The notes under the pieces: generated by a model
The model's database searches: none
What the model was told of the DNA's origin: nothing
What the model saw: only the letters and a program-made list of their open reading frames with translations
Part shown: positions 12,085-23,137 of the stretch, piece by piece
Numbering within the stretch: the stretch's first letter is position 1
Layout of the letters: each line of letters opens with the position of its first letter
DNA from: Sepiola atlantica
Lineage: Eukaryota; Mollusca; Cephalopoda; Sepiida; Sepiolidae
DNA: 64,000 nucleotides
Direction of reading: 5' to 3'
Assembly (NCBI GenBank): GCA_963556195.1
Contig: OY744537.1
Span: 22,650,376 to 22,714,375, forward strand
Translations under genes and position numbers: made by a program

Positions 12085-12725
12085 AGAGTCTGCTTTGAAG
12101 AAGGTGGGCTCCCTCTAGCGGGCTAGAAAACTTCTCACATCTGCCAGTATCTTATATCTCTATAAAGCCACCATTTGCCTATGCATGGAGTATTGTTGCC
12201 GCATTTGGGCTGGTGCACCAACCTCTAGTCTCTCTCCCTTAAGCAAAGTAAAAAACAAAGAGTCTCTAACCTAATATGTCTTGCACTGTTTAACAAATTC
12301 CAGTCCCTGTCCCATCAACGCAATGTTGCATCCCTGTGCGTGTTTTACAAGTACTTCCACGGAATGTGCTCAGATGAATTTACTGTACTTGTACCCCCCT
12401 CAACGTAAATACACCTGACAAACCCGACTGGCAGCAAAATCACACCCCTTCACTGTAGATGTCTCCCAGATACCGGAAAATTTTCTACTCTAATAGCTTC
12501 TTTGCTCGGACTGCTTGCCTTTGGAATTCCCTCTTTGCTCCCTGTTTCTCCGACTGTACCAACATGTAGAAATGTAAATGTAATGTGAACAAACATCTTG
12601 CTGCACAACTCCCCACTTTGGATGCCCCTATAAATCTGGCCCCTAATCACAGTAGCTCCTTACGTCTTAGTGGCAATGTGACCCCTTGTTTGGGATGAAT
12701 AAAAGTAAAATAAAAGTAAAATAAA
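12085..12725 (+). pseudogene. Non-LTR retrotransposon (LINE) C-terminus and 3' end, copy 1
   Basis: In broken frames it reads K-V-G-S-L, a TPASILYLYKA-like stretch, C-M-E-Y-C-C-H-I-W-A-G-A-P, L-S-H-Q-R-x-V-A-S-L, F-Y-K-Y-F-H-G-M-C-S-D-E and T-R-L-A-A-K-S. This order is typical of the region after RT in jockey/I-like LINEs. A 3' UTR follows and ends in an AATAAAAGTAAAAT-type repeat near 12700. Copies of the same family lie at 20478-20750 (+) and 28105-28590 (-). Premature stops and frameshifts make it dead. Confidence 0.75.
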
Positions 12726-13499
12726 ATAATGATCCGCACAATAATAACATGAAGACATAATGCATTGCACCTATGTGTATGCATATGTGCATATGAATTG
12801 TGCATATTGAGTTTTAACTGCGTTAATGTTCACCACACTTTAAGTCTTGAAATAGCAAAATTGTATGCGTGAAGACAAGATTATTCAGATTTAGGTTGTT
12901 ATGCGGCCCAACCCCTGGAGGCACAGTAGAAACTACAGTGGATGATTGGTGTGAGTTTAAGAGTCGCTTGCCAGAGATGGGAGATCGCCATTTTTGTTGA
13001 GTCGGTCGTGTCTATTTATCTGAGTGAGCTGGCTTGAATTGAAGAAGAAAATATAGTCACCAGAGTTCCAAATAAAATACCAACATATTCACTATAATAA
13101 AATCAACTTTATTTAACGTGTCATTAAAACAGGGCTAAAGACTGCATATGGAGTTCCATCTCGTCTTTCCGTTTTCTGGTAAAGAACGAGAACATGTTTT
13201 TAGCGCCTTATTTCATGTTTTTAGCACCTTATTTCCATGGCATCTCGTTCAGGAACCGAATTGTATTTGCGTGCAAACCAAGTGAAAAGTGTGCATGTGC
13301 AGTTATGTGCTAATCTCCTGTGTAATGCTACGCGAGTTAGGATATGCCTGTTTTAGACAACCGAACTACAACTAAATATTACATAAGTGATTGCATGTAC
13401 ATACAGAAAAAATAGATCTGTCATGTAACTGCTACAAAACCATCTATTACCATTTTCCATCCTGGACTCACTCTTAAAGTACTTATGGAATTTATATGT
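12726..13499. other. Intergenic DNA with possible reversed LTR end
   Basis: The reverse complement near 13050-13130 shows AATAAAGTTGATT followed by GGAACTCTGGTGAC, matching the order near 7583-7640. This hints at an LTR end on the minus strand. No ORF is supported. Confidence 0.3.
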
Positions 13500-14395
13500 A
13501 GTGAACCTCGTTATGTTCAGTAACGAATGACAAGCATACTAAAATAAATTACTTATGGGGACGCTTTATGACAAGTATTTATTGATATTAGATTTGAAGG
13601 CGATCATGTAGTTTGTGGGGAAGAAGTCCTGTGGCAATGTGTTCTATAGATGGGAATTTCTTGGACAGAAACTCTGTTCATGGAAACTCTGTTTTTAGGG
13701 AACATAGAGGAAGAAAGGAAGTCGACTTCTTGTGAATGTTTTACCGGGAACCAGAGATTGAAGCTCAGTCGAGTACCTACCATGAAAATAACAATAGAGT
13801 AGAGAAAGACTAGCAACGTCTCTTTGTGAGAAAGAGGCTGTAAGGAACAGAAGAGATCATCCCTCACTAGATTACAAAGTCAATTTTGTACTCTGTCAAG
13901 GCATGAAATAGTGCTATGAGTGCCCCCCCCTCCATCTTAGGGCGTATCTGACTTGTATACCGGTAGAGAATCACATTAGGAATCAGGTACTTTCTAGAGC
14001 AGTAGAATGATCCAACCATTTTTCCAGACACCTTAACAACAGATTTGATGTAACTCTTCTATTTCAGGTCTGGGGTGAAAGTCAGTTCTAGGAGCTTGTA
14101 AAAGCACAGGGCTTCCTTAAGTAGGTAGGCATTCATTTCAACTGAGGCAAAACGAGAATCTGAATATTGGTGGTGAAAGGAGAGATGCTTGGTTTTAGAG
14201 GTGTTAAAAGTAACAAGTAACTTTTTTATCCAATTGCACAACCTGCTTCAGGTAGGAAGAAAGAGAATCACCAAGATCTTGATCACCAGTGCTCTTCAAG
14301 GTGCTGCCATAGACAGTTGTGTTGTCTCCGTAGATGTCAACGAATGATCTCAGAATATGATTTGGAAGATCAAGGAAGAAGGTTGGGCCCAGAAA
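13500..14395 (-). pseudogene. LINE reverse transcriptase and C-terminal remnant
   Basis: On the minus strand the region reads in order: D-L-P-N, V-D-I-Y-G-D-N-T-T-V-Y (the RT active-site box, Y-A-D-D in live elements), V-T-F-N-T-S-K-T-K-H-L-S-F-H-H, L-L-E-L-T-F-T-P-D-L-K, then a degraded region resembling the K-V-G-S-x-Y-R-x-R-K-Y-L segment. This order matches jockey/I-like LINE ORF2. Many stops interrupt it, and the second catalytic Asp is Asn in this copy. It is probably a different family from the copies at 12.1, 20.5 and 28.1 kb. Confidence 0.65.
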
Positions 14396-14495
14396 TTAAA
14401 TTAAAATCAAAAAATTAAAATAAAATATACATCTATTTTTATTAATACATTAATTAAAACATCAGAAGAAAAAAAAAACACAATTATTTTAATTC

Positions 14496-14683
14496 TGTGA
14501 TCAAAAAGAAAAGAACTGTTCAATCTCCATTTGGAAGTGAATTACTTCCCTTTGTTCATTTTTCTCTTAGGCGGTCATTGTTCATGTAGAGATTCGATCC
14601 CTGTGTAGATCTTGGTAGAATAACACTTTTTCAAGCATACTCTTATACTCATCCATTACTATTCATTTAACTCATCCATTACA
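14496..14683 (+). repeat. 5' LTR of degenerate gypsy element
   Basis: It begins TGTGATC and ends ATTACA. It shares with the 3' LTR the blocks AAGTGAATTACTTCCCTTTG, TTTCTCTTAGGC, TGTGTAGATCTTGGTAGAAT and TTTTTCAAGCATACTC. AATTC immediately precedes it. Confidence 0.85.
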
Positions 14684-14699
14684 ATTTATCGTATCAAGA

Positions 14700-15455
14700 T
14701 TAAAGATAGAAAAATACCTCAAACCCGAACGACTGGATTTAGACCTAACAAAACTGGACGCTGCCGACACATGGCGAGACTAGAAGAGATCTTTCAATAT
14801 CTTTTTTAAGGCGGTGAACGGTTCTCAGCGTACAGACAAGCTAAAATTTAATTTTTCTAATCAATCTCATCTTTCCGGCTATTTTTAAGCACAGTTCAGA
14901 CATTAATGATTCCCAATCTGCTATGAATGTTCTCAGAGAAGTTTTCATTTAACCTAAAAATAGCATTTTCTGCATGAATTTATTAGCAACTCATTGCCAA
15001 CAGATTGTGTAGACTGGTATTTATAATCCTTGAAAAAACTCGCAAAGGATTGTGATTTTCAGGCCGTGACAGCAATACAAGCAAGGGATGAATATATCAA
15101 GGATGTATTCATTAATAGGATTTCGTCCAACCACATCAGACAGAGGCTTCTGGAGGATAAAACACTCAATCTACATACGACGTATGACCAGGTTCTGACA
15201 CTCGAGGCAGTACAAAAACAATTAACATTGTACGCTCAATTGGACTCCTTAACTGTCTCTGTCTCAATTGCTAAAACAGCAGAAGCAAAGGACGATCAGT
15301 TTATGTGCAATTAGCTACCCTCTCTGGACAGAAATGTTTCTTCTGTGGAAACCCAAGAGACATGACAGAGCGAGATGTTCTGCTAAAAGTTCAATTCAAA
15401 AATTGTAAAAAGAAAGGGCATTTTGCTCGTACTTGCAGATCACCAAAAGTTATGG
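14700..15455 (+). pseudogene. gag remnant (capsid and zinc knuckle) of degenerate gypsy
   Basis: The start reads E-K-Y-L-K-P-E-R-L-D-L-D, matching the first residues of the intact gag-pol at 56969. The middle (15030-15230) reads Q-A-R-D-E-Y-I-K-D-V-F-I-N and I-R-Q-R-L-L-E-D-K, parallel to intact residues ~130-155. A CX2C..H..C knuckle (C-K-K-K-G-H-F-A-R-T-C) lies near 15400-15440. Frameshifts and stops occur throughout, for example in the first 100 codons. Confidence 0.75.
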
Positions 15456-15656
15456 TGAGTTCCTTCTCGCTTCATCTGTTCCTTCTTTTAACTTTTCGGA
15501 TTGATGGACTTACCAGTATCTCAAGACCTTCCTTCTCTTTGACAAGCAATGGGAATGTTCTTGTGGGGCGTCTTAGGTTCCCTGTTTGGGGTCTGGTATT
15601 TTAGACGATGGTCGCGTCTTTAGGGATTACCAAGCACCCCACTAAACAATTAATTT

Positions 15657-16367
15657 TGTGTAGGTAAATTTGAGACCGATTCGACAACAACATATATGAT
15701 TGGCAAGGATCACCAGTTAGCGAGTGCTAATTTTTAACAATATAATATTGTTAATAAAAAAGGAAAAACTGTAAAGTAAAAAAAAAACTTTTATATATAA
15801 ACAATTTTACAAAAATGTAAAATATAACAATAAAGTTTGTGCAGGATAGAAAATGTTTGAAACGACACAAGCGTTAAATTTGTTTTTAAAGTTTAGTGTG
15901 CGTGTGTGCGTGTGTGTTTTCTTGGTTAATCTGTTATTGTGGGAAGACAGCAGGCGTGCTTAAAAGTAGATGCTGGGGTTCGCACTTCAAGTTGGGTGTT
16001 TTTGTTGTTGTTGCTGTCTTCCTTGATAGCGAGGCGAGTTATTCAGTTGTCACCAGGAAACTGATCTTTCTCCGATAATTCCCTGGTTTTATAAAAGTTT
16101 ATTTCTCACCCACTTGTTCAAAACATGTGTGAACACTTTTCTTGAGAGTTCACACTTTGGCCACATCTGTTATAACTTATTTTTACGAGCAACTGACCGC
16201 AAGGTGATCCCCTCTTCAAGAAGAAAGAAAGAAAGAAAAAGAAGAGGAAGAAGAGGAAAGAAGAGGAGAGAGTAAGCCAAACGAACCTAGAAAGAAAAGG
16301 GGTAACTAAGGAGGCTAGCATTTTCCTTCAATGTCCGTTCGTCTCATCGATCTATTGATCTGCTACA
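15657..16367 (+). repeat. Dispersed repeat family B, copy nested in gypsy
   Basis: About 0.7 kb is alignable with 26526-27154: GAGACCGATTCGA, AGGATCACCAGTTAGCGAG, TAACAATATAATATTG, an AACAATAAAGTTTG poly(A)-like signal, GACAGCAGGCGTGCTTA, GAAAGAAAGAAAGA and a CGATCTATTGATCTG end. TG..CA-like ends and one AATAAA could mean a solo LTR, but I find no matching target duplication. It interrupts the degenerate gypsy, so it inserted later. Confidence 0.75.
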
Positions 16368-16369
16368 TT

Positions 16370-18010
16370 CCCTCATTATTCTAGGTGGAGCTCAAACTTC
16401 TCTGAAAAACTAAATCCCCTAACCAAAATTACCAATTTTACTCTAAGTACGGAACAAGAAGACGCCTTCAGGTACCTGCAGAAGGAAATTGTAAAATCGT
16501 CCCTGGTAGCCATAGACTCTTCTCTCCCTCTTGAGAGGTCGAAACTGATGCTTTGGAACATGTTATCATTGCCCCTCTAACTCAAAACTCTCAGCCTGTA
16601 ACTTTCTTTTCAATAACTTTAACTTCTGCCAAGCAAAAGCATTCCTCGGTTTAAAAGGAGGCCTATGCTATTGTAGAGGCGATCTGAAAATGGCAACACT
16701 TACTGCTCGGGAAGAATTTTAAGCTGATCACAGATCAAGAATCTGTCTCTCTTATATTCAACTCTAAAGGCAAGAGCAAAATGAAAGAAAATCATAAGAT
16801 GGAAGTTAGAACTTGCCTGTTTCAGCTACGACATTGCGTATCACCCGGGAAAACAAAATGCGGCTGCAGACGCCTTGTCTCAAATTTGCTCTACTACCAC
16901 CTCAGCTGACAAGTTATACACCTTCGACAAAGATCTATGTCACCCGGGGTGTAACCCGAATGCTACATTTCGTCAGGAGCAAGAATCTGCCATACACTGT
17001 GGAAGATGTAAGAGCGGTAATAAGTGTCTGCAAAGTATGTTCTGTGATAAAACCTAGATTCCGTAAAATTGCACCCCAAACTCTCATAAAAGTTAATCAA
17101 CCATTTGAAAGGGTAAGTGTAAATTTCAAGGGACTATTACCATCGAATTCTCGCAACTGCTACATACGAACGAACAGTGATCGACGAATACTCTCACTTT
17201 CCCTTTGCTTTCCCTTGTGCCGATGTCTCAGCTGCAACTGTCCAGAAACACTTAATTAATTCATTTTTTGGGGGGAAATCCACTCTGATCGTGTCGGATG
17301 AACTAAAGGAATTGCTGCTTTCTCGAGACATTGCTACTAGTTAAACAACCACCTTGAATCCTCAAGGTAACGGACAAGTGGAGAAATAGAATCGTATCAT
17401 CTGGCAAACGGTGAGTTTGGCTCTACAGTCTCTATTACCAATTGGGAAAAGGTACTAGATGTATCCTTCACTGTATTCACTCATTGTTTTCCACTTCCGC
17501 TAATTGTACTCCCCATGAGCGTCTCTTCAATTTCCAACGGAAATCAGCTACTGGTAATTCCATACCAAGATGGTTAACGAAAGCTAAATCTCTTCTCTTG
17601 AAGCGTCATGTATGCGGAAGCAAATACGAACCATTACTTAAAGTCAATCCCAACCCTGTTCATATGCATTTCAATAACGGACGAGAGACAACAGTGTCCC
17701 TATGCCACACATCTCCATTGGGTGATAGAAAGAGCAGTTGGGATACAGAAATTGCCTGCTGGAGAACCAACATATACTGAATGCCTCTCTTCAGTCGACA
17801 CTTTTCTTCCTCCTCCTCCTCCTCCTCCTCCTCTTCCGAGTGTTCTCGAAAACTCCACCACCGAGAATTTGGTTCTTACTCCTCCTCACTCCCCACATTC
17901 AGATGATTGCTAGAGAAAATCTTCAGAAGATGCCGATGTGCTGAATCGTCAACGCTCTACTAGAATCCGTCAAAGTCATCAGTATTTAGCTGAAAACTAT
18001 CAGCTTTGAA
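16370..18010 (+). pseudogene. pol remnant (RNase H and integrase) of degenerate gypsy
   Basis: From about 16385 it reads W-S-S-N-F-S-E-K-L-N-P-L-T-K, parallel to intact residues near 675. Then follow decayed RNase H, the zinc-binding region (D-L-C-H-P-G, N-L-P-Y-T-V-E-D-V, C-K-V-C), an F-E-R-V-S-V-N-F-K-G core start, N-P-Q-G-N-G-Q, A-N-C-T-P-H-E-R-L-F and L-L-K-R-H-V. The C-terminus reads R-S-T-R-I-R-Q. A (TCC)n tract lies at 17808-17835. Frameshifts and stops are frequent, and RT is absent. Confidence 0.75.
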
Positions 18011-18122
18011 CTGTTGTCTTTTTCTCTTTTTCAGTTTAAGTAGAGACACACGCCTGAGAGTCGATGGAACCCTTCCTCCCAAGACAAACATATGGCCTTG
18101 AAACTACCTGGGTGGTACAGAA

Positions 18123-18327
18123 TGTAATGAAAAAATAAAAAGAACTCGTTAATCTCCCTTTATGCTCTTCAGAAGTGAATTACTTCCCTTTGTTCACTTT
18201 TCTCTTAGGCAGCCATTCTCATGCAGAGACTCGATCCCTGTGTAGATCTTGGTAGAATAAAGCTTTTTCAAGCATACTCAGACTTCTTATACTCATTCAT
18301 TACTATTCAGTCAATTTATTCATTACA
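18123..18327 (+). repeat. 3' LTR of degenerate gypsy element
   Basis: It begins TGTAATG and ends ATTACA. It matches the 5' LTR through most of its length but differs by several indels, for example an extra CAGACT segment near 18280. This divergence implies an old insertion. AATTC follows directly. Confidence 0.85.
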
Positions 18328-18332
18328 AATTC

Positions 18333-19179
18333 GATGGTCAGTTTCTAACCCTTGCTACAGAAACCATTTAATCTAAAAACCAAAAATAGAAAAGAAAAAA
18401 AAATTACTATCACAACTAACTAGTTTGATTGGAAGAAGAATTAATATTTTATTGTTAATTTGTAGGGGAAAAAAACAGCAACAAAAAAATATAAACTACT
18501 TCTGTTTTTATACTAAAATCCTTATTAAAACCCCAGAGTAATTTATTTTTCCTAATTTTTATTTTTAGAATTTAGAATTTTTAAAAGTTTAAATATTCTT
18601 TTGTCTCTTAATAAAACACGATGTCTAACGCAGGATATTAGGGTTGTTTTTTTTTATTAAAACGTGTTGTGATGGTAGTTGATGCTATCTGAAATATCTT
18701 CAACCGCTATTATAACAATCGTCAAGTTTTAATATTTATTCGATTATTCGTGGTTCTTATTCACTTACCTCTCCACAAGGTCAGTTTTTAATGCGGAAAA
18801 AAATCCGACTCCCCAAAAAGGGACACTCTGGATTGGGACAAAAATTTAAATTGCCTTAATCTAACAACCAAAGTCAATGAATTTTTAAAAAAATAAATTA
18901 CATAAAGTTAACATAATGGAATGTTTTTTATTAATATTAATAAAAATTAAATAAAATAAAATAAAAAAATCTTTGAATTATTTTATTATGTTTACGCAAC
19001 ATACATATTTATTAAAGGAAGTTTATGTTTACACTTTTTAAAAGTAATATTAAATAAAGAACTTAAATAAAGTTAACATCATTGGATTCTTTTTTTTTTA
19101 CATACAATTTTATTTTATTTATGTTAAAAAAATTGGTGCTTCTGTATTACAGGACCGAAAAAAATTATATCTTTAATTT
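18333..19179. other. AT-rich intergenic DNA
   Basis: No gene is supported. A short direct repeat (AAATAAAGTTAACAT or CATAAAGTTAACAT followed by a GGA(A/T)T(G/C)TTTTTT stretch) occurs near 18900 and 19065. Confidence 0.5.
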
Positions 19180-19494
19180 TGAACAGTCAAATGACAGGGG
19201 GAGATAATTCAAAGTGTTCCCCCAGGATTTATCTAAAAATGGATTTTAACGCTCTGAACTTGCAATATATTTTGTATTTAACCAGAGATAATGACAAAAT
19301 AATAGACTTCTTGCGAGCGCACAGATTAATTTCAGGTGCGGAGACCTGCATCTGTGGCCATGACATGTGACTTATGCCAACAACATCAAAAACTTTCTGT
19401 GATGCTTAATTTATTTCAATAAATCTTTTAAATTTTTATTAGTACCAAATACCATAAAGCGTGTGATTATTTGATTCCTAAATAATCCTTTTAC

Positions 19495-19560
<66 letters not shown>

Positions 19561-19640
19561 TTTTAAAAATCACTCTGAAGATAAATCCTAGGGGAACACT
19601 TTGAATTATCCCCCGCCCCGCCTGTCATTTGAAAAAAAGT
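19180..19640. mobile_element. Foldback element with (AT)n centre
   Basis: The left arm (about 19184-19235) reads CAAATGACAGG, GATAATTCAAAGTGTTCCCC and AGGATTTATCT. The right arm (about 19575-19635) is its reverse complement with few mismatches. A 61-bp (AT)n run at 19494-19554 lies between them. No transposase frame is visible. Confidence 0.65.
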
Positions 19641-19770
19641 AAGGGGAATAACTCAACTCAATCAAGTTTGAAGAGTTATTGCCCTTTTATTGTTTGTTAC
19701 GGAATTAAACTACAATAAAGCCATTACGTAAAGGCGGTAAAAAAAGAAGAAAAAAGATATGTTTATACAC

Positions 19771-19777
<7 letters not shown>

Positions 19778-19852
<75 letters not shown>
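19778..19852. repeat. (TA)n microsatellite
   Basis: A pure TA run of about 75 bp. Similar tracts in this window lie at 19494-19554, 20022-20076, 20283-20335, 24770-24835, 40052-40096, 40568-40602, 42576-42624 and 43075-43134. Confidence 0.95.
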
Positions 19853-19855
<3 letters not shown>

Positions 19856-19952
19856 TGTGTCAGGTTGTATATTAAAAGAAATCAAATAAAGTGCTCGATT
19901 ATATAAGAGAGCTAATATAATTTATTTAGATACTGTATATTACATATTTCAG

Positions 19953-20018
19953 CAATGTACTGCGGTTTCATCCAAAAGGGCACAAATCTGCCCTTTTGGA
20001 TGAAACCGCGGTACATTG
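19953..20018. repeat. 66-nt near-perfect hairpin
   Basis: Two 30-bp arms are separated by 6 nt (CAAATC). The only difference is one A:G change, which still pairs as G:U in RNA. The arms contain TACTGCGGTTTCATCC and its complement. A (TA)n run follows at once. Confidence 0.9.
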
Positions 20019-20021
<3 letters not shown>

Positions 20022-20078
<57 letters not shown>

Positions 20079-20280
20079 AATACCCGGTGCTGTATGTGCT
20101 CTCTGCTTATCTCGGCATTGTTTCCAGTCGTCTTGTATTACTACTTGCCATTGGAATCAAGCAATGCCGACTCAGGAGAGCGGTTGTTGGGGATTGCGCA
20201 ACCCTTGCAATTACAAATTCACGCGCGGGCAGCCCCTGGTTGGGCACTCAGACGTCGAAATCGACGGGAGAGTCCATCAT

Positions 20281-20335
<55 letters not shown>
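20022..20335. repeat. Sequence block between two (TA)n tracts
   Basis: (TA)n at 20022-20076 and 20283-20335 bracket about 205 bp of more GC-rich DNA. That DNA starts GGAATACCCGGTGCTGT, close to the GGATACCCGGCGCTGT near 39029. Frames crossing the tracts read Ile-Tyr repeats and are artefacts. Confidence 0.7.
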
Positions 20336-20341
<6 letters not shown>

Positions 20342-20477
20342 ATCGGCCTTTTAGTTCGTGTAGTTAAATGCTGACAAGGTAAGGAAAATAACTTATCTCG
20401 CTTTTATACTTGCATTTTGTACCAATTGATTTGAAACATTTTCCCACAAAAAAATAAATAAAATTATAGAAAACCTT

Positions 20478-20750
20478 TTCAGCCACCGATTGCCACGACT
20501 AATAGCACTTTATCTGAGAGTCCGTCATTCAAAATCCTTGGACTAACATTCACCGGTAACATGAATTAGAATAAATACATTAAAGACATTGCCAAGGCTG
20601 CTACAAGAAAGGTGGGCTCCTTCTACCGGGCTAAGAAGCTTCCCACACATGCCAGTATCCTATATCTCTACAAAGCCACCATTCGGCCATGCATAGAGTA
20701 CTATTGTCGTCACATTTAGGCTGGTGTACCAACCACTAGCCTCTCATCTA
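20478..20750 (+). pseudogene. LINE C-terminal fragment, copy 2
   Basis: It reads S-F-K-I-L-G-L-T-F-T-G, K-Y-I-K-D-I-A-K-A-A-T-R-K-V-G-S-F-Y-R-A-K-K-L, P-T-H-A-S-I-L-Y-L-Y-K-A-T-I-R-P-C-I-E-Y-Y-C. It is the same family as 12085-12725 and extends further 5' than that copy. It breaks off near 20750, where the other copies continue. Confidence 0.7.
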
Positions 20751-21503
20751 ATAGTGATGAAATTTTGGGGTGGTTATCAAAATTCGTCCTTGGGTAACAG
20801 TAAATGGGGGAAAAAGAGTGGAAACAACGAGGATATAAAAAGGAGAAAATAATAAATTAGACCCAGAAATGAAATTTAATACAATTTTATTTATATTAAC
20901 AAATAAAAGCTGTTACTTTCGTTTCCCAAAGCTTGACTAACCATGTTAACCACAGGTAACAATTAAAAAATACAATAAAAAGTATTATGCTCAATAAAAC
21001 AATTAGTTTGAGCACAAAAGGATACACAATACATAATACATAAAAAAAAAAATGGAATCTCTACTCAAAAGACTATTCTTTAAGGGGGGGGCGCTTCAGA
21101 CCGTTCTAAAACAATGGTTATTGCCTCAGGTAATAACAAAAAGTGGCAAGTCTCGTTTTTCCACCCAAAACAGAAAAACAAGATATCTTACTTGAAAGGG
21201 CTGAAAATAAGAATAAAACAAATACAATAAAAAAATGTTTTTAGGAAGGATTCAAATGTCCTTCTTCTCAGTCCTTCGATATCTTTGAAATAGTCGTTCC
21301 AGACCAAATTTGTTTTAAATAAAACCTACAAAGGGTCAAATTTTTTGGGTTTTCTCGGAAAAACAAACAGAGTTGTCCAAAAAAAGGTCATACAATTAAA
21401 ACAAAAAATAGATACATACAAATTCAATCAAATCAGGCTGACAAAGTTTATTCTCCAAGGGCCTCCAAACCCAAAGTCTTTTCTTTGAAAACTACGCTTC
21501 AAA
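20751..21503. other. AT-rich intergenic DNA
   Basis: I see nothing supportable. A G-run lies at 21085-21091. Confidence 0.5.
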
Positions 21504-21824
21504 TTGTTTCCCTTATGTCATTTTTCTTCAAAAACCTTTTTTTTTTTTCAAAAACCTCAAATTCTTAAAATTCCTTCTCAAAGGATAATTTCCTCGCTCT
21601 GCCAGCGACGGGATCCGGCAAAAAGTCATATGGAAAACTTTTCAAAATTCTATCGACCCTTTTTAGAGCACTTTTGCTCTGTACATAAAAGGGAAGAAAA
21701 GAAATATGTCGATTTCACCCTTTTAGAGCGCTGTGCTCTTTACATAAGAGGAAAGACAAAAAATTACGTTGATAACTTCCTTTTAGAGCCCTGCGCTTTT
21801 TACATGAAGGGAGTTGATCAATGA
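21504..21824 (+). CDS. Hypothetical 106-residue ORF with in-frame 20-residue repeats
   Basis: I do not recognise this frame. Its second half consists of nearly three 20-residue units encoded by exact 60-bp repeats (21661-21815). The units start F/L-L-E and share a C-A/S-x-Y/H core and a K-x-Y-V-D-x-F stretch. Unit length is strictly kept while bases vary. It has no signal peptide or domain I can name, and no obvious splice context. It could equally be a non-coding minisatellite that happens to stay open because 60 is a multiple of 3. I favour the latter slightly. Confidence 0.2.
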   Translation: MFPLCHFSSKTFFFFQKPQILKIPSQRIISSLCQRRDPAKSHMENFSKFYRPFLEHFCSVHKREEKKYVDFTLLERCALYIRGKTKNYVDNFLLEPCAFYMKGVDQ

Positions 21825-23137
21825 TACGAGGAAATACTTGGCCCTTTTCTCATCGATTCCACATGTATTCAATCAAATATAACGTAAACATTTCTTGTCA
21901 GGTTCATAATAGTTTCCGTATATTTCTCTTTCCGTGTGATAACAAACCTTCATTTAAAATTGAAAAAGTTGTTTTCCTTTATTTAGATATATTTTTTGCG
22001 GAAAAATCGTAAATCTATTTGTCATACTTAATATTGAAGAATTAAAAACATTTAATTTTCAATGTTCTTCTTAACCGAGATAAGTTACCTCCCCTACTTT
22101 GTTGTTTAATACAACAGAATTTAAGAAGGACCCAACATTCTTGCATCAATGCAGCAGTTATAATAAATATTAACATTTCTTTCCTCTCGCAGAGAGCAAC
22201 CTTAGTGAGGCTGTTTTATTACAGGATGACCAATCAGACAACTGGGTGTATTAATTTCAACCGGGCCTTTGAAGGACTACTTCCAAACCCTTAGGGAATT
22301 ACACAGCAGTGGAAGAGAGCTTACAGGCACCAACGAAGAGAGACGTCAACTTGATGCTGAGCACCGACTATCTTCACTGGAAGATATACTGCTCGAAGAC
22401 TTTTGTCAGCTAAACTTTATTACTTATTATTACTTCCTTCACTGTGACACTGTTTTAACTTCCGGCAACCTACACCCAACGGTGTAGGTCACTTAAATAA
22501 ATACATATATTGTTGTTTATAGAAGGGATTTGTTTTCCTTTTTTTGAAGACCATTTTGTTAGAAAATATTATAGTTTATACGAAGATAAGCTCGTCTATA
22601 TCAACACCTGCAACACAATTGATAGATTCATCTTTTGCTCATGCGACATTTTCCCACCAAATTCTGTTCAGTAGTTTTTGCATATTCCTGCTTACAAATA
22701 TAAGTGAGTAAAAATTTATCAGATGTAATAAAACTAACAAAAAATACTCTACGTTTATTTTACTCGTCTGTTTTTATTATAAGTTTTTAAATAATGTATA
22801 CCAACCTAATAACAAATTTTAAAATAATTATAAATTAAATAAAAATCCTTTCTGCTAAGTATATGTTAAACATTGATCAGATTAGCATTTTAGTAATACT
22901 CCATTATGTTAACCCCAAAAAATCTCTACATACATTTATTTATGAATATTATACTTTTTTTTTTTAGTTATGGACGTCCCTAATAACTATTGAGATGTCG
23001 TCTAATTAGGTATATAGTTTTAGAAATATATAGGATAAAAATAAATGTGACAATGGCAAGAGAAAAAGAACACAAACGTTTAAATTGGAACACTTTATAT
23101 GTGATATGCAGGAGAGAAAAGAACGAAAGAAAACAAG
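21825..23137. other. AT-rich intergenic DNA
   Basis: No gene is supported. A 72-residue frame at 22269-22487 has no recognisable motif. The sequence around 22490-22510 has an AATAAA signal after CAACGGTGTAGGTCAC, possibly the end of an old retroelement. Confidence 0.45.

Larger units (their letters stand above)
14496..18327 (+). mobile_element. Degenerate Ty3/gypsy retrotransposon with TSD
   Basis: It is bounded by related LTRs (14496-14683 and 18123-18327) and flanked on both sides by AATTC (14491-14495 and 18328-18332), so the boundaries look right. Inside are a gag remnant, an unrelated ~0.7-kb repeat insertion, and RNase H plus integrase remnants. The protease and RT regions are missing. 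Its proteins are clearly related to the intact element at 56782-60983, but the LTR sequences are not alike, so it is a separate family of the same group. Confidence 0.85.
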
